DNA from: Pseudomonadota bacterium
GTDB taxonomy: Bacteria > Pseudomonadota > Alphaproteobacteria > Micropepsales > Micropepsaceae
Direction of reading: 5' to 3'
Assembly (NCBI GenBank): GCA_021817355.1
Contig: JAKAVI010000400.1
Coordinates: forward strand, 1-16,758
DNA: 16,758 nt
The notes under the pieces are model-generated. The model did not search any database. It had not been told where the DNA came from and saw only the letters and a list, made by a program, of their open reading frames with translations. The translations under genes were made by a program, and so were the position numbers. Of this stretch, positions 7,558-15,983 are shown piece after piece. Each line of letters begins with the position of its first letter. Within the stretch, counting starts at the first letter, position 1.

Positions 7558-10500
7558 TCAGTAGCGCCAAAGCCAGTCGACGCCGAGGGAGTTGGCATTG
7601 TTGGCGCCCACCGTACCGGTCACCGTGACATGTGGCGCTATGTTTATTCGCACTTCTGCAGAACTCGCGGTCGTATTTGCTCCTTGGGTGACGCCGACAT
7701 AGATCTTCCCGCCGATATATTTTCCGGCCGTCACGGAGGCACCCGTACCTTGGGCGGTGTCCGGACCCGTGACGTTCAGAACATCAAGCCCTGTCAGGTT
7801 GCGGGCAAAACCCAAAAGACCGCCGCCGCCATCGCCGACACCGAGACTGCTCAAGGCACCGGACATCTGCGCAAGCTGAAACGCCTGTCCGAGGCTGAGC
7901 TGAGGCGTGCCAGATCCGAACAGCAGATTCGAGAGAATCTCGGATTTGGGCAGCGATGGCACGGAGCTCCAGTCGATCTTGGGATCGGTCGCAGGTCCGC
8001 TGATCGTCAGCGTCACTGTAATATTGCTGCCGCTATGCTGTGCCGTAACATTCACATTGGCATTGCCGGGCAGGGCGTTGCTGATATGAACCACCCCGCT
8101 TTGCAGCGTGAAGGCCTTGCCGATCACATCGGCAGTGCCATTGATGAGCTGTAACTGCCCGCGGAAGGCAGGACGCCCTACCGTTCCGTAAACATCAAGA
8201 TGCCCACCCCATTCGGAATTCATGCCACGGCCCGCAATATAGAGGCGGTTGGGAATATCAATTGCGATATCAAGCTTTGCAGAGTTGAACATCATCGGGG
8301 ATCCCAGTTTGGCCGTGACCGCGCTCCGGGACCTGATCGAGACTGCCTGCTGTCCGGCGTAGTGTACTTTGATCGTGGGAATGGACGGGGGGATGGCGGC
8401 ACCGAGGTCGACACGCACGGTCTTGCTGCGCAGCTTGCCACGGACGGTCGCGGGAGCGGCAGCAGAAAAATCCACATTCAGCGTCCCGCTGAGCGCACCG
8501 TGAATGAGGTCTTCGCGAACCAGCTCGGCATCGTTCAGAGCCACCGTCAGGTTACCAGTAATGTGAGCCTGTGCTCCTGGTCCGGTAACAAGACGCGCAA
8601 CCCTGCCGGTCACCTTGATGGTACCAGAGCCACCATCATTGGCAGTCAACAGCACATCGGCCTGTTCGGCGTGGCTCGCCACGACCTTCGCATCCAGATT
8701 CGTCAAACGCGTGCCGGTGTTCAGGTCACTGAAGCTACCCTTTGTGATCTGAAGACTGCCATGGACACGGGGTTGGGCCACATCGCCGTCAAGATGAACA
8801 TCAGCAGTGACGAGACCTTTTGCACTCTCTTCGGCCAGGGGCAGCAACGCGGACAAACGACCAGCATCCAGATTTGCGACCTGCAGTTGACCGCTGACCG
8901 GCCCAGACGCTGCCAGATGGGGAACAAAGCTGTCGGCACGGCGCAGCAGAGGCAGTTCCAGATTGATCTTGGCAGGCGCCGGGCTGAACCCATTGATGCG
9001 GCCAGCTGCAGTCAGCATTTTTCCATTCCAGTCAGCAACAAGGGCAAGCTCAGCTGCTTCAACAGGTTTAACTGACGAGGAAAAGACGATGTTGTGCCCA
9101 TGCAGGACAAAGTGAGCCGCGGTTGAGCTTTGCGTGAGAGCAACATTCAGTGACCCGTCAAGCGTACCGCTGGCATGATGAAGCTGCAGGGCCGCCGCGA
9201 CCGGAGAGAGGGGCAGCGAGGTCAGACGCGCCTGTGCCAACAATTGTTTGGCGTCGGCCCGGGCCTCAAGCTCAAGCACACCGCCGGATATCGAAACGAC
9301 GGTGCGGGCCAGCTGAAGCCTGCCTTGGGCGAACCGCAGCGATGCGGGCGCTCTGAGAGCAAAGTGGATTGTGGCCCACTGCCCCTGAAGCTCACTCAAC
9401 GTGATCGCAAGTGGCGTCAGGCGGGCCCGGGCGCGCGCCTGCAGATCATTCGCCCCCTCACGGAGCTGGGCCGTAAAGTCGACCGGTCCCAACAGGTCAT
9501 GCAGGCTGGCCATGGCTGTAAAACTGGCGCGCCTGAGCGACACGACGGCGATGTGCTGAAGCTTGGCCTGGATCAAAAGCTCCCGGCCGTGTCCTTTGAC
9601 GAGGACAGTTCCCACCCCCGTCGCCGGCCGTCCGAGCCACAGGCCAGCAGGTGCAAGAAGATCGCCTGTCAGGCGCAACTGTCCGGAATAGACACCGCGA
9701 TCCAGCGCCAGCGTCCCTACCAGCTTCGAAGCTCCGATGGCGCCCTGCGAAACGGCCAGCGTCCAGCCATGCCCCCGTAAATCAAGTGTGCTCGCGAGCG
9801 CCAGCGCGCCGATGGGGGTTGCCGCCGTCACGCGCAAGCTGCTGTGTGAGCTGGACGCCAGCGTGGTGTGCAAGCCAAGTCTGACGTGACGCAGGACATT
9901 GCTGCCAATCCGCAGCTTGAGTGCATCCACATCCAGCGCAATGACGGGCGCATGCACAGTGCCGCTGGCCCACGCCTGCAAGACAAAGCGTCCCGCAAGA
10001 GGAGACCCCAGCACCGATGCCAAAGGCGCAAGTTCGCCATGGGCAACCGTGAGGTGACCCTGGAGGGCACCGGACCGGGACACCGATAGTGCCCCCAGGG
10101 CGGACAGTGTCGCCAGATGAAGCTGCAGATCGCTCAGCTGATAGCTGCCATCACGCACTGCGATGTGCCCTGTCAGGCTGGGTGAACGGCCCAGGGCAAG
10201 ACCGACACCTTTCGCGCTGATGGCGCCACCTGCAACCGCAAAAGCGCCTTGCAGCGTGCCGCCAGGGGTGAACTTGGTCAGTTTAAGGTTTGCATCTACG
10301 CTGCCGCCAAAACCCGTCTGCGCCTTGGCCAGGTCAGGCACGCGCAGACTGAGCGTGCCGGAGCCCTTAGTCCGCCCCAGCACCGCCTGCAATTTTGCGT
10401 CCGCAGCATGACCCTTAAGGCTAGCCTCGAGCATGGTTTGGCCATGGGCGGGTCGACGCAGGTGGACACCAAAACTGACGTGGGAGCCCAATAGTCCGGA

Positions 10501-11724
10501 CAGTTGGCGCGGCAATCGCGCGGCAGTGGCTTCGCCAGCAAGCCGCAGCAAGAGTTCTCCATCGCCTTGACGCGCTGCACGAAACTTGGCATTGAGCGAA
10601 GAGATCAAGGCACTGGCGATAGCGATGTTCGTCAGCCTCGCCTTGGCGTCCACGAGCGGCGCCTGCTCGCTACCGCCCAGCACCAATCCGAGCTCGAGGC
10701 CGCCAACCCGGATGCCTGCCATGCTGTGCGCGACGCTGCTGCGCAGAGCAAGACTGCCATAAAGTCCACCCTCCGCGCTCGCACCCACTTCACCCCGAGC
10801 GTTGAGCCCAGCCCATGCCAGCGTCACGAGGTGCAGCAAAATCCCGCGCTGAGGGCGATAGGAAACCGTAGCGGAAAGCGTGCCATCAGAGGTTGGTGCA
10901 AAGCCAGACAGTCTGTCCGGCGCAATCTCAAAATGACCTTCTATCTCTGTTCGGTCGGACGCCCTCGCCTGAAAAGTCGCAGTCATGCGTCCGATCTTGT
11001 CCGCGCCCAGCTTGAGGGCGCCGTCAAGCGCCGGAAAGCTACCGGCCAGATCAAGAGAAAGTGTCGTTGTGCCAACCCGCTGAAGGCCAAGGAGCTGCGT
11101 CAGCAGCATACCGTCATCATGGGCTTTTGCCCGTAGCGAAATTTTGTCTGTCGCCTTGATGTACTGACTGCGTATGACAAATTCCCCCTTCCGGGGATGG
11201 CAGCGGGCAAGTTTCAGATCGGTGTTGAAACCGCCGGGTCCGATGTCTGCAGCACCCGCAAGGTCGACACACACCGCAGGAGCCTTGAATACAGCCAGCA
11301 CGAAATGCTTGATGCCGATGTGCGCCAGCGTGATCTTGGTGCTCGGCAGAAAGCTCCCTGAGCGGCCCCTACGGGTTTTAGGAACCCGCGTGAGTGTGGC
11401 GTCGCTCAAAGCCAGGCTTTGAATGCTGACATGGTTGGCAAGGATCGCCCTGAAATTCCACTTGAGCGCAGCTCTTTTGGCAACAAGGAATGTCCCCTGC
11501 CGGTCCGCGACAGTCAGGGTCTCGCAGCGAAAATTACTGAAGAGACTGCCCTTGAGCCGCGCGCAGGAGATCTCATAACCGCTCACGCGGCCAATGAGCC
11601 ACAGGACCGGGCCGTTCATAAGGCCTGTGTCAAGCGCCGCAAGGAGGATCAACAGGAGGGCAAAAACTCCGCCGCCGCCCGACAGCGCCCATTTTCGCCA
11701 GCCTACGTGCCATCGCTCCCACAT
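7558..11724 (-). CDS. tamB: TamB, AsmA-like translocation and assembly module inner-membrane protein
   Basis: TamB is a very long protein anchored in the inner membrane and spanning the periplasm. With TamA it helps assemble certain outer-membrane proteins, and AsmA-like members also serve as phospholipid conduits to the outer membrane. Seen here: an N-terminal basic segment and one TM (about 14-32), then over 1000 residues of alternating-hydrophobicity beta-strand sequence with repeated L-x-L and G-x-L-x-L patterns, as expected for the groove-shaped beta-taco. The C-terminal TamB (DUF490) domain (about 1000-1388) contains LFGSGTPQLSLGQAFQLAQM, a glycine-rich GDGGGGLLGFARNLTGLDVL segment, GKYIGGKIYVGV and the terminal GVDWLWRY. 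Length 1388 aa is typical (E. coli 1259). Its ATG overlaps the tamA stop as ATGA, so translation is probably coupled. No internal stop or shift; the frame is open throughout. Confidence 0.93.
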   Translation of the reverse strand: MWERWHVGWRKWALSGGGGVFALLLILLAALDTGLMNGPVLWLIGRVSGYEISCARLKGSLFSNFRCETLTVADRQGTFLVAKRAALKWNFRAILANHVSIQSLALSDATLTRVPKTRRGRSGSFLPSTKITLAHIGIKHFVLAVFKAPAVCVDLAGAADIGPGGFNTDLKLARCHPRKGEFVIRSQYIKATDKISLRAKAHDDGMLLTQLLGLQRVGTTTLSLDLAGSFPALDGALKLGADKIGRMTATFQARASDRTEIEGHFEIAPDRLSGFAPTSDGTLSATVSYRPQRGILLHLVTLAWAGLNARGEVGASAEGGLYGSLALRSSVAHSMAGIRVGGLELGLVLGGSEQAPLVDAKARLTNIAIASALISSLNAKFRAARQGDGELLLRLAGEATAARLPRQLSGLLGSHVSFGVHLRRPAHGQTMLEASLKGHAADAKLQAVLGRTKGSGTLSLRVPDLAKAQTGFGGSVDANLKLTKFTPGGTLQGAFAVAGGAISAKGVGLALGRSPSLTGHIAVRDGSYQLSDLQLHLATLSALGALSVSRSGALQGHLTVAHGELAPLASVLGSPLAGRFVLQAWASGTVHAPVIALDVDALKLRIGSNVLRHVRLGLHTTLASSSHSSLRVTAATPIGALALASTLDLRGHGWTLAVSQGAIGASKLVGTLALDRGVYSGQLRLTGDLLAPAGLWLGRPATGVGTVLVKGHGRELLIQAKLQHIAVVSLRRASFTAMASLHDLLGPVDFTAQLREGANDLQARARARLTPLAITLSELQGQWATIHFALRAPASLRFAQGRLQLARTVVSISGGVLELEARADAKQLLAQARLTSLPLSPVAAALQLHHASGTLDGSLNVALTQSSTAAHFVLHGHNIVFSSSVKPVEAAELALVADWNGKMLTAAGRINGFSPAPAKINLELPLLRRADSFVPHLAASGPVSGQLQVANLDAGRLSALLPLAEESAKGLVTADVHLDGDVAQPRVHGSLQITKGSFSDLNTGTRLTNLDAKVVASHAEQADVLLTANDGGSGTIKVTGRVARLVTGPGAQAHITGNLTVALNDAELVREDLIHGALSGTLNVDFSAAAPATVRGKLRSKTVRVDLGAAIPPSIPTIKVHYAGQQAVSIRSRSAVTAKLGSPMMFNSAKLDIAIDIPNRLYIAGRGMNSEWGGHLDVYGTVGRPAFRGQLQLINGTADVIGKAFTLQSGVVHISNALPGNANVNVTAQHSGSNITVTLTISGPATDPKIDWSSVPSLPKSEILSNLLFGSGTPQLSLGQAFQLAQMSGALSSLGVGDGGGGLLGFARNLTGLDVLNVTGPDTAQGTGASVTAGKYIGGKIYVGVTQGANTTASSAEVRINIAPHVTVTGTVGANNANSLGVDWLWRY

Positions 11725-13487
11725 CAGAAGGCCTGCCCAAGACTGATATAGAGCTGGATTGGCGCATCACTCGGTCCGGGGTTGAGTGGCGTGCCGATAT
11801 CCAGCCGCAACGGACCGAAGCTCGTGAAATAGCGCAAGCCAATCCCGGCACCGACGCGCGGGCTGGAACTATTGGCAAAATAGGAACTGGTCGACACCAT
11901 TCCTGCATCCACAAAGCCAACAATGCCGATATGCTGCCAGGCGCGATAACGCAGCTCGACGCTGGTTTCGGCGAGCGAGCGGCCACCGATCAGAATGCCT
12001 TTGGCATTCTGCGGCGAAACATGCTGATAGGCGTAGCCGCGCACGGACCCACCGCCACCGGCATAGAACCGCAGATAAGGCGGAATGGAAAATTCCGGTG
12101 CGAAGAGGATGGTCCCGAGCTTGACCCGCGCGGCCGCGATCAGCTTGTCGTTCAGCGGCTGATAGGTAGAGGCCTGGGTCTTGAGGATCACAAACGCAGT
12201 ACGCGTAACCTGGGTGCCGCCAACCGGCATGATGGAGAGGTCAAAGCGCGCCCCGTGACTTGGATTGAGCAGCGAACCTGTGGAATCGTAAGCTGCCTCA
12301 ACTCCCAGTGAGGCAAGCAGGCTTCCCGTCGAAACACCGCCCTGGTTGACCGTTGCAGCCTGGAATCCGAGACTTGCCTTGCCACTCCAGTCGCCTCCCA
12401 GAGGCGTCGAAATCTGTGACAGCTGACGGATCCCACTAAGGGTGTAGGCATCGGTGGTGTCATGCGCAGTCGTCGCTGAGAAGGCTAAGGTCTGGTCAAG
12501 GCCGGGTTGATCGGGAAATGTCAACGATGCGCTCAACAACTGGCCAAGCGTTCCTTCTTGAGCCATCAGTTTGAGCGACTGTGCACCACCCCACAAATTG
12601 CGATCCTCCCAGCCGACCAGAGCGCCTGGTCCGGTGTCAGTCGCGTATTTGGCCCCCAGCTGAATGGTGTGATGGGGCATTTCGTGCACATCGACGTCAA
12701 TCGGTGTCTGTCCGGAGGATCCCATCGCCTTGATGTCCGGATGAACGAGGATCGAGTCAAATAGGTCGAGATTGGATAACCTCATGCGATATTTGTGTAT
12801 CTGCCGGACATCAAACGGCGCGCCGGGCTTCCAGGGCACAATGCGCTTCAAGAATGCCGGGCGCGTTCGCTTGGCCCCGGTAACCGTTATCTTGCCGAAG
12901 GTACCGGCCCGTCCGGGATCTACCCTGAAGTCAAGCGACATGCCGGCGTTCGCGCGATCCACAACGGCGTTGCGCTGGACAATCCTGGCGGCAGGGCGTC
13001 CTTCGCTGTGCAATTTGAGGACGAGCTTGGAGGTCGCCGCAAGGATGGGGGCCGCCTTGGCCGCCTGACCGGGCTTCAAGCCAATCTGTGTGCAGGACTT
13101 TGGTGCAGCGGACGGCGGCGTAGCCGTATAGGTGATCTTGCAGCGTCGCAGGATGAAGAGTGGCCCTGGCTTGGCGATGAGCGTGACCTGGGCGGTTGGG
13201 GCTTTTGCCTCAATCCTCGCGGTCACTTCAGCACCATAATATCCATTGGATAGCATCACCTTGCGGAAGGTGGCCAGATCATTGTCCACACGCTGTTCCA
13301 GCCCGGCATAGCCAGGAGGTGGGTGGCTCTGGTCCTGAAACAGCCGCGAGACCTGTCGGAACTGACTGTTCAACGCGTCATTGCCGCCAGTGATCATAAC
13401 CCGGTAGCTCAGCGTACCACCACCGGCCAAGGCCAGCGGCACTGCAACGAGCCCCAGAGCGCTCAGGAGCGCAGCTGTGCGGGCCAT
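11724..13487 (-). CDS. tamA: TamA, Omp85-family outer-membrane barrel
   Basis: Outer-membrane beta-barrel of the BamA/TamA (Omp85) family, partner of TamB. Seen here: a signal peptide MARTAALLSALGLVAVPLALA (cleavage after ALA, about residue 21), an N-terminal periplasmic region of about 250 residues with POTRA-like units (for example GNDALNS near 35-41, and FGKITVTGAKRTRPAFLKRIV in the last unit), then a 16-strand-type barrel. The Omp85 lid-loop motif VRGY is at 482-485 within GGGGSVRGY, and the chain ends in Phe, as outer-membrane barrels usually do. A pair of Cys in the POTRA region (RRCKIT and PKSCTQ) could form a disulfide. Length 587 aa is close to E. coli TamA (577). I chose the ATG at 13487 for its signal peptide; in-frame starts at 13526 (ATG) and 13538 (TTG) would add 13-17 residues. 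No strong ribosome binding site decides this. First gene of the tamA-tamB operon. Confidence 0.92.
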   Translation of the reverse strand: MARTAALLSALGLVAVPLALAGGGTLSYRVMITGGNDALNSQFRQVSRLFQDQSHPPPGYAGLEQRVDNDLATFRKVMLSNGYYGAEVTARIEAKAPTAQVTLIAKPGPLFILRRCKITYTATPPSAAPKSCTQIGLKPGQAAKAAPILAATSKLVLKLHSEGRPAARIVQRNAVVDRANAGMSLDFRVDPGRAGTFGKITVTGAKRTRPAFLKRIVPWKPGAPFDVRQIHKYRMRLSNLDLFDSILVHPDIKAMGSSGQTPIDVDVHEMPHHTIQLGAKYATDTGPGALVGWEDRNLWGGAQSLKLMAQEGTLGQLLSASLTFPDQPGLDQTLAFSATTAHDTTDAYTLSGIRQLSQISTPLGGDWSGKASLGFQAATVNQGGVSTGSLLASLGVEAAYDSTGSLLNPSHGARFDLSIMPVGGTQVTRTAFVILKTQASTYQPLNDKLIAAARVKLGTILFAPEFSIPPYLRFYAGGGGSVRGYAYQHVSPQNAKGILIGGRSLAETSVELRYRAWQHIGIVGFVDAGMVSTSSYFANSSSPRVGAGIGLRYFTSFGPLRLDIGTPLNPGPSDAPIQLYISLGQAF

Positions 13488-13738
13488 GTTCAAAGTCCGG
13501 ACAAGGAACTGCTGACATTTCCACATCGACGACAACAAAACGCATTAAGCCGTCAATAGGAACCCTTGACTTCTACCAAATTGTCGCGCCGCGATCCGAA
13601 GCATAGACGCGTCCCCAGCAAACAGATCGGCGGTCAGATGGCACGACCAGAGGCGCTACGCCTGCTTCACATCAGCCGTTCAGCTGGACGCTGCCTTGAA
13701 GACGAAGTCCTCTCTCCGGCCTGCCCACAAATGTGCCC

Positions 13739-14884
13739 TTATCCTGCCGCAAGCGCCTGCTCAAGATCTGCAATGAGATCCTTTGCCGCCTCAATCCCCG
13801 CGGACAGGCGCAAGAGATCCATTGGACAGGGAGAACCCGCTCCCTCAACGGAACCACGATGTTCAATGAGGCTCTCGACCCCGCCGAGCGAGGTGGCGCG
13901 TTTCCAGAGCTTCACGCCAGCGGCGGTCTTGATTGCCGCTGCCTCCCCGCCCTTGAGCCGGATAGACAGCATCCCACCAAAGCCGCCCTGCATCTGCCTC
14001 GCCGCCAAAGCATGGTCGGGGCGATCGGCAAGCCCGGGATAGAGAACCTCTGCTACATGCGGGTTTTCCTGCATGGCCAACGCGATTTTCATCGCATTGG
14101 CGCAGGCAGCTTGTACGCGTACAAAAAGCGTCCGCATGCCGCGCGTCAAGAGATAGGCTTCAAACGCACCAAGGACACTGCCCAGTCTGACGCGAAGACT
14201 GCAGATGCTCTGCCAATATTCGTCGCAGGTTCCGGTCACCAGCGCACCGGCGATGACATCACTGTGGCCATTGAGGTATTTGGTCGCCGAATGCATGACG
14301 ATGTCGGCACCCAGTGCCAGCGGGCGGGTCAATACCGGTGTCGCGCATGTGGAATCAACGGCTGCCCGGGCTCCGGCATCATGGGCGAGCTCAGCGACAG
14401 CGGCGATGTCGGTGATCTGCCATAGTGGATTGGAGGGTGTTTCAATCCAGACCAGCTTGGTTCGTCCCGGTCTCATTGCAGTCCTTACGGCGTCAAGATT
14501 GGCCATGTCGACGCTGTCGACAACAAGGCCCCAGTCCTGCGCGTAGCTTTTGAGCCAGGCCCGTAACGACCAGTACATAACGTCCGGAACAACAACGTGA
14601 TCGCCCGGACGCAAGGCCAAAAAGCAGCTGGTGGCTGCCGCCATGCCCGATGAGAAGAGCAGCGCCTGTGCCCCTCGCTCAAGGGCCGCGAGCAGAGCCT
14701 GCGGCTGATCGAAGCCGGGATTATCTGCCCGCGCATATTGCCGGCCCCGGCGATAGCGATTGTCGGCATCGCGCAGATAGGTGGTGGAAGGATGCAGAGG
14801 CTGAACCACGGCGCCCGTCTCGGCATCGGTCCAGCCCAATGCCTGTGCCGCCTGTGTCTGCGGTGTCCAATCCTCATCATCCAT
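13739..14884 (-). CDS. PLP-dependent trans-sulfuration enzyme (cystathionine beta-lyase/gamma-synthase family)
   Basis: Cytosolic fold-type I PLP enzyme of the Cys/Met metabolism family, acting on cystathionine, homocysteine or related sulfur amino acids. Seen here: YARADNP (50-56), phosphate-loop SSGMAA (78-83), the ring-stacking Tyr104 in DVMYWSLRAWL, ETPSNP (148-153), Asp177 in AVDSTCATP (PLP nitrogen), Schiff-base Lys202 in HSATKYLNGHSD, SLGGVESLIEHR (332-343) and the carboxylate-binding Arg359 in LLRLSAGIE. Length 381 aa is standard. The ATG at 14884 has AAGGAG nine bases upstream; the in-frame extension beyond it lacks family features. The YWSLR and EHRGSVEG versions differ from the common YGGT and EHPASMTH, which suggests a distinct subgroup, so I cannot choose between beta-lyase, gamma-synthase and gamma-lyase. 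It has gene-free stretches on both sides (250 and 565 bases), so it is probably its own transcription unit. No SAM-type riboswitch recognised upstream. Confidence 0.9.
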   Translation of the reverse strand: MDDEDWTPQTQAAQALGWTDAETGAVVQPLHPSTTYLRDADNRYRRGRQYARADNPGFDQPQALLAALERGAQALLFSSGMAAATSCFLALRPGDHVVVPDVMYWSLRAWLKSYAQDWGLVVDSVDMANLDAVRTAMRPGRTKLVWIETPSNPLWQITDIAAVAELAHDAGARAAVDSTCATPVLTRPLALGADIVMHSATKYLNGHSDVIAGALVTGTCDEYWQSICSLRVRLGSVLGAFEAYLLTRGMRTLFVRVQAACANAMKIALAMQENPHVAEVLYPGLADRPDHALAARQMQGGFGGMLSIRLKGGEAAAIKTAAGVKLWKRATSLGGVESLIEHRGSVEGAGSPCPMDLLRLSAGIEAAKDLIADLEQALAAG

Positions 14885-15112
14885 GATCTGGAGCTCCTTC
14901 TGTCGCTGGTCCGGCTTCCCACACTGTGCAGCGTGGCGTGGTTGTTTGAGATCCCATCTGATGGGTTGGCGCACAACGCGATCAGACACCCCGCCACAGG
15001 CCCGATGAACAGAGCAGGGACGGGAATGCTTGCATGGGCAAATGCGGCACGTCCACTGCAACCGGCATGAGGATGCAACATTTAGCGCGCAAACAACCCC
15101 GGCCCTGAGGAC

Positions 15113-15134
15113 GAAAACCCTCGCCAGAGCGAGG
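15113..15134 (-). terminator. Candidate Rho-independent terminator
   Basis: Read on the minus strand, CCTCGC-TCTG-GCGAGG forms a 6-bp GC-rich stem with a 4-base loop, followed by GTTTTCG. The stem is short and the T-tract has only four T's, so it is a moderate candidate. It would end a transcript coming from the host-attachment side, about 230 bases upstream of the trans-sulfuration start. Confidence 0.4.
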
Positions 15135-15256
15135 CGAACCGTCTCAAAGGGATTTCACATAGTTGGCGAGGCGGCCAAGGACACGCCGCAGGAGAAGGCG
15201 ATCCAAGGTGGGCGGGCACTGGTTCTGCGCGAGGAGTGAACTGAAGGAGGGCCTCG

Positions 15257-15297
15257 AACATCCCCTCAGCTCTCGGGAAAGATGTTACGGGAGCTGA
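15257..15297. other. Inverted repeat able to form an H-type pseudoknot
   Basis: TCAGCTCTCG (15266-15275) pairs with CGGGAGCTGA (15288-15297) over 10 bp with one G-U wobble, enclosing a 12-base loop. The loop sequence GATGTT (15281-15286) is complementary to AACATC at 15257-15262, just outside the stem. The two pairings interlock, so either strand could fold as an H-type pseudoknot. Whether it is transcribed is unknown. Confidence 0.35.
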
Positions 15298-15404
15298 AAG
15301 GGTCAGGCGTGCGGTACAACCTTACCCGACGGGGCCCACGGCGCCTTGGCCACGCAGACAAGCCATTGACGCCCGTCCCTCTAACGCCGGCACCTCGGCT
15401 CAAA

Positions 15405-15423
15405 GGCCCAGATGTCTTGGGCT
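15405..15423 (-). terminator. Weak terminator-like hairpin after the host-attachment gene
   Basis: On the minus strand GCCCA-agacatc-TGGGC forms a 5-bp stem (plus one wobble pair), followed by CTTTG, starting about 27 bases after the host-attachment stop. The stem is short and the T-tract poor, so this may be chance. Confidence 0.25.
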
Positions 15424-15449
15424 GCGGGACCGATGAGGGAGCATTCCGC

Positions 15450-15929
15450 TCAGCCTTGCGGATGCTCGACCAGTTCAGGCGCAATATGCGTCCACAACTG
15501 GTCGCGGTTCAGCTTGACAAGGTCCTTGCCAATCTCGCGCCAGAAAGTCCGGCTCAGTTTCTCGCCGGCCAGCATCCGAATTTCACCGACCGTCCGCTGT
15601 GGCGCCACGATCGCCAGCCGGGCAAATTCGTGGGCGTCATGGGCGGACTGAAGGCGCTCAACGACCTTCCGCACAAAATCATGCTTTTCAAGCTTGTGCG
15701 GATCGTGCGCGGTGTCGAAGGTGTCCTGCTGCTGGTAACTGCCACCGCGCTGGTAGCGGCCAGGATGATCGCTGTGCATGTCACGCGCGTGGGCATGCAG
15801 GTGCGAAAGCATCGGCGTGGTCACCTCCGCGATACGCGCCGATCCGCTCTCATCGGTTTCCAGTCGCCAAAAGCTGGCGCGTGAGGAGTCCATCACCACA
15901 ACCCAAGTGACAGGAAGATGATGGCGCAT
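15450..15929 (-). CDS. Host-attachment family protein (PF10116-like)
   Basis: Small soluble protein of the family named after a gene required for attachment to host cells (Agrobacterium AtsE-like, PF10116). Its biochemical role is unclear; the fold is thought to be related to bacterial eRF1/Pelota-like domains. Seen here: the N-terminal strand TWVVVMDSSRASFWRLE (8-24), a low-order linker rich in His/Gly/Gln (about 45-68), a DPHKLEKHDFVRKVVERLQSA helix (about 76-96), the core FARLAIVAPQRTVGEIRMLAGEKL (102-125), and the C-terminal IGKDLVKLNRDQLWTHI helix (132-148). No signal peptide or TM, so it is expected in the cytosol despite its name. Length 159 aa is normal. The ATG at 15929 has GGGAGG six bases upstream, an excellent site. 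It lies about 110 bases downstream of malQ in the same direction and may be co-transcribed with it. Confidence 0.85.
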   Translation of the reverse strand: MRHHLPVTWVVVMDSSRASFWRLETDESGSARIAEVTTPMLSHLHAHARDMHSDHPGRYQRGGSYQQQDTFDTAHDPHKLEKHDFVRKVVERLQSAHDAHEFARLAIVAPQRTVGEIRMLAGEKLSRTFWREIGKDLVKLNRDQLWTHIAPELVEHPQG

Positions 15930-15983
15930 TAGGTGCCTCCCATGCTCATGCGCCTTCGTCCAGTTGCGAAGGCAGGCATGATC

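Larger units (their letters stand above)
14885..15449. other. Gene-free stretch between the host-attachment gene and the trans-sulfuration gene
   Basis: This 565-base region separates two minus-strand genes and contains no protein I can recognise. ORFs running through it either extend antisense over the host-attachment gene or are short and arginine-rich. It holds three inverted repeats, listed separately: a weak hairpin just after the host-attachment stop, a 10-bp stem whose loop can pair outside it, and a hairpin followed by a T-tract on the minus strand. The promoter of the trans-sulfuration gene must lie in the left part, but I found no convincing -35/-10 pair. No match to SAM-II, SAH, TPP, cobalamin or glycine riboswitch consensus as I know them. 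Confidence 0.5.

Noticed and set aside
15030..15239. 69-aa plus-strand ORF in the gene-free stretch
   Set aside because: No ribosome binding site and no recognisable family; composition looks spurious. It also crosses the terminator-like hairpin.
14885..15449. SAM-II or SAH riboswitch upstream of the trans-sulfuration gene
   Set aside because: Tempting because of the gene and the pseudoknot-like repeat, but neither consensus core as I know it is present, and the repeat lies about 370 bases from the start codon.
15282..15884. 200-aa plus-strand ORF antisense to the host-attachment gene
   Set aside because: It lies opposite a recognised family protein and has no recognisable features of its own.
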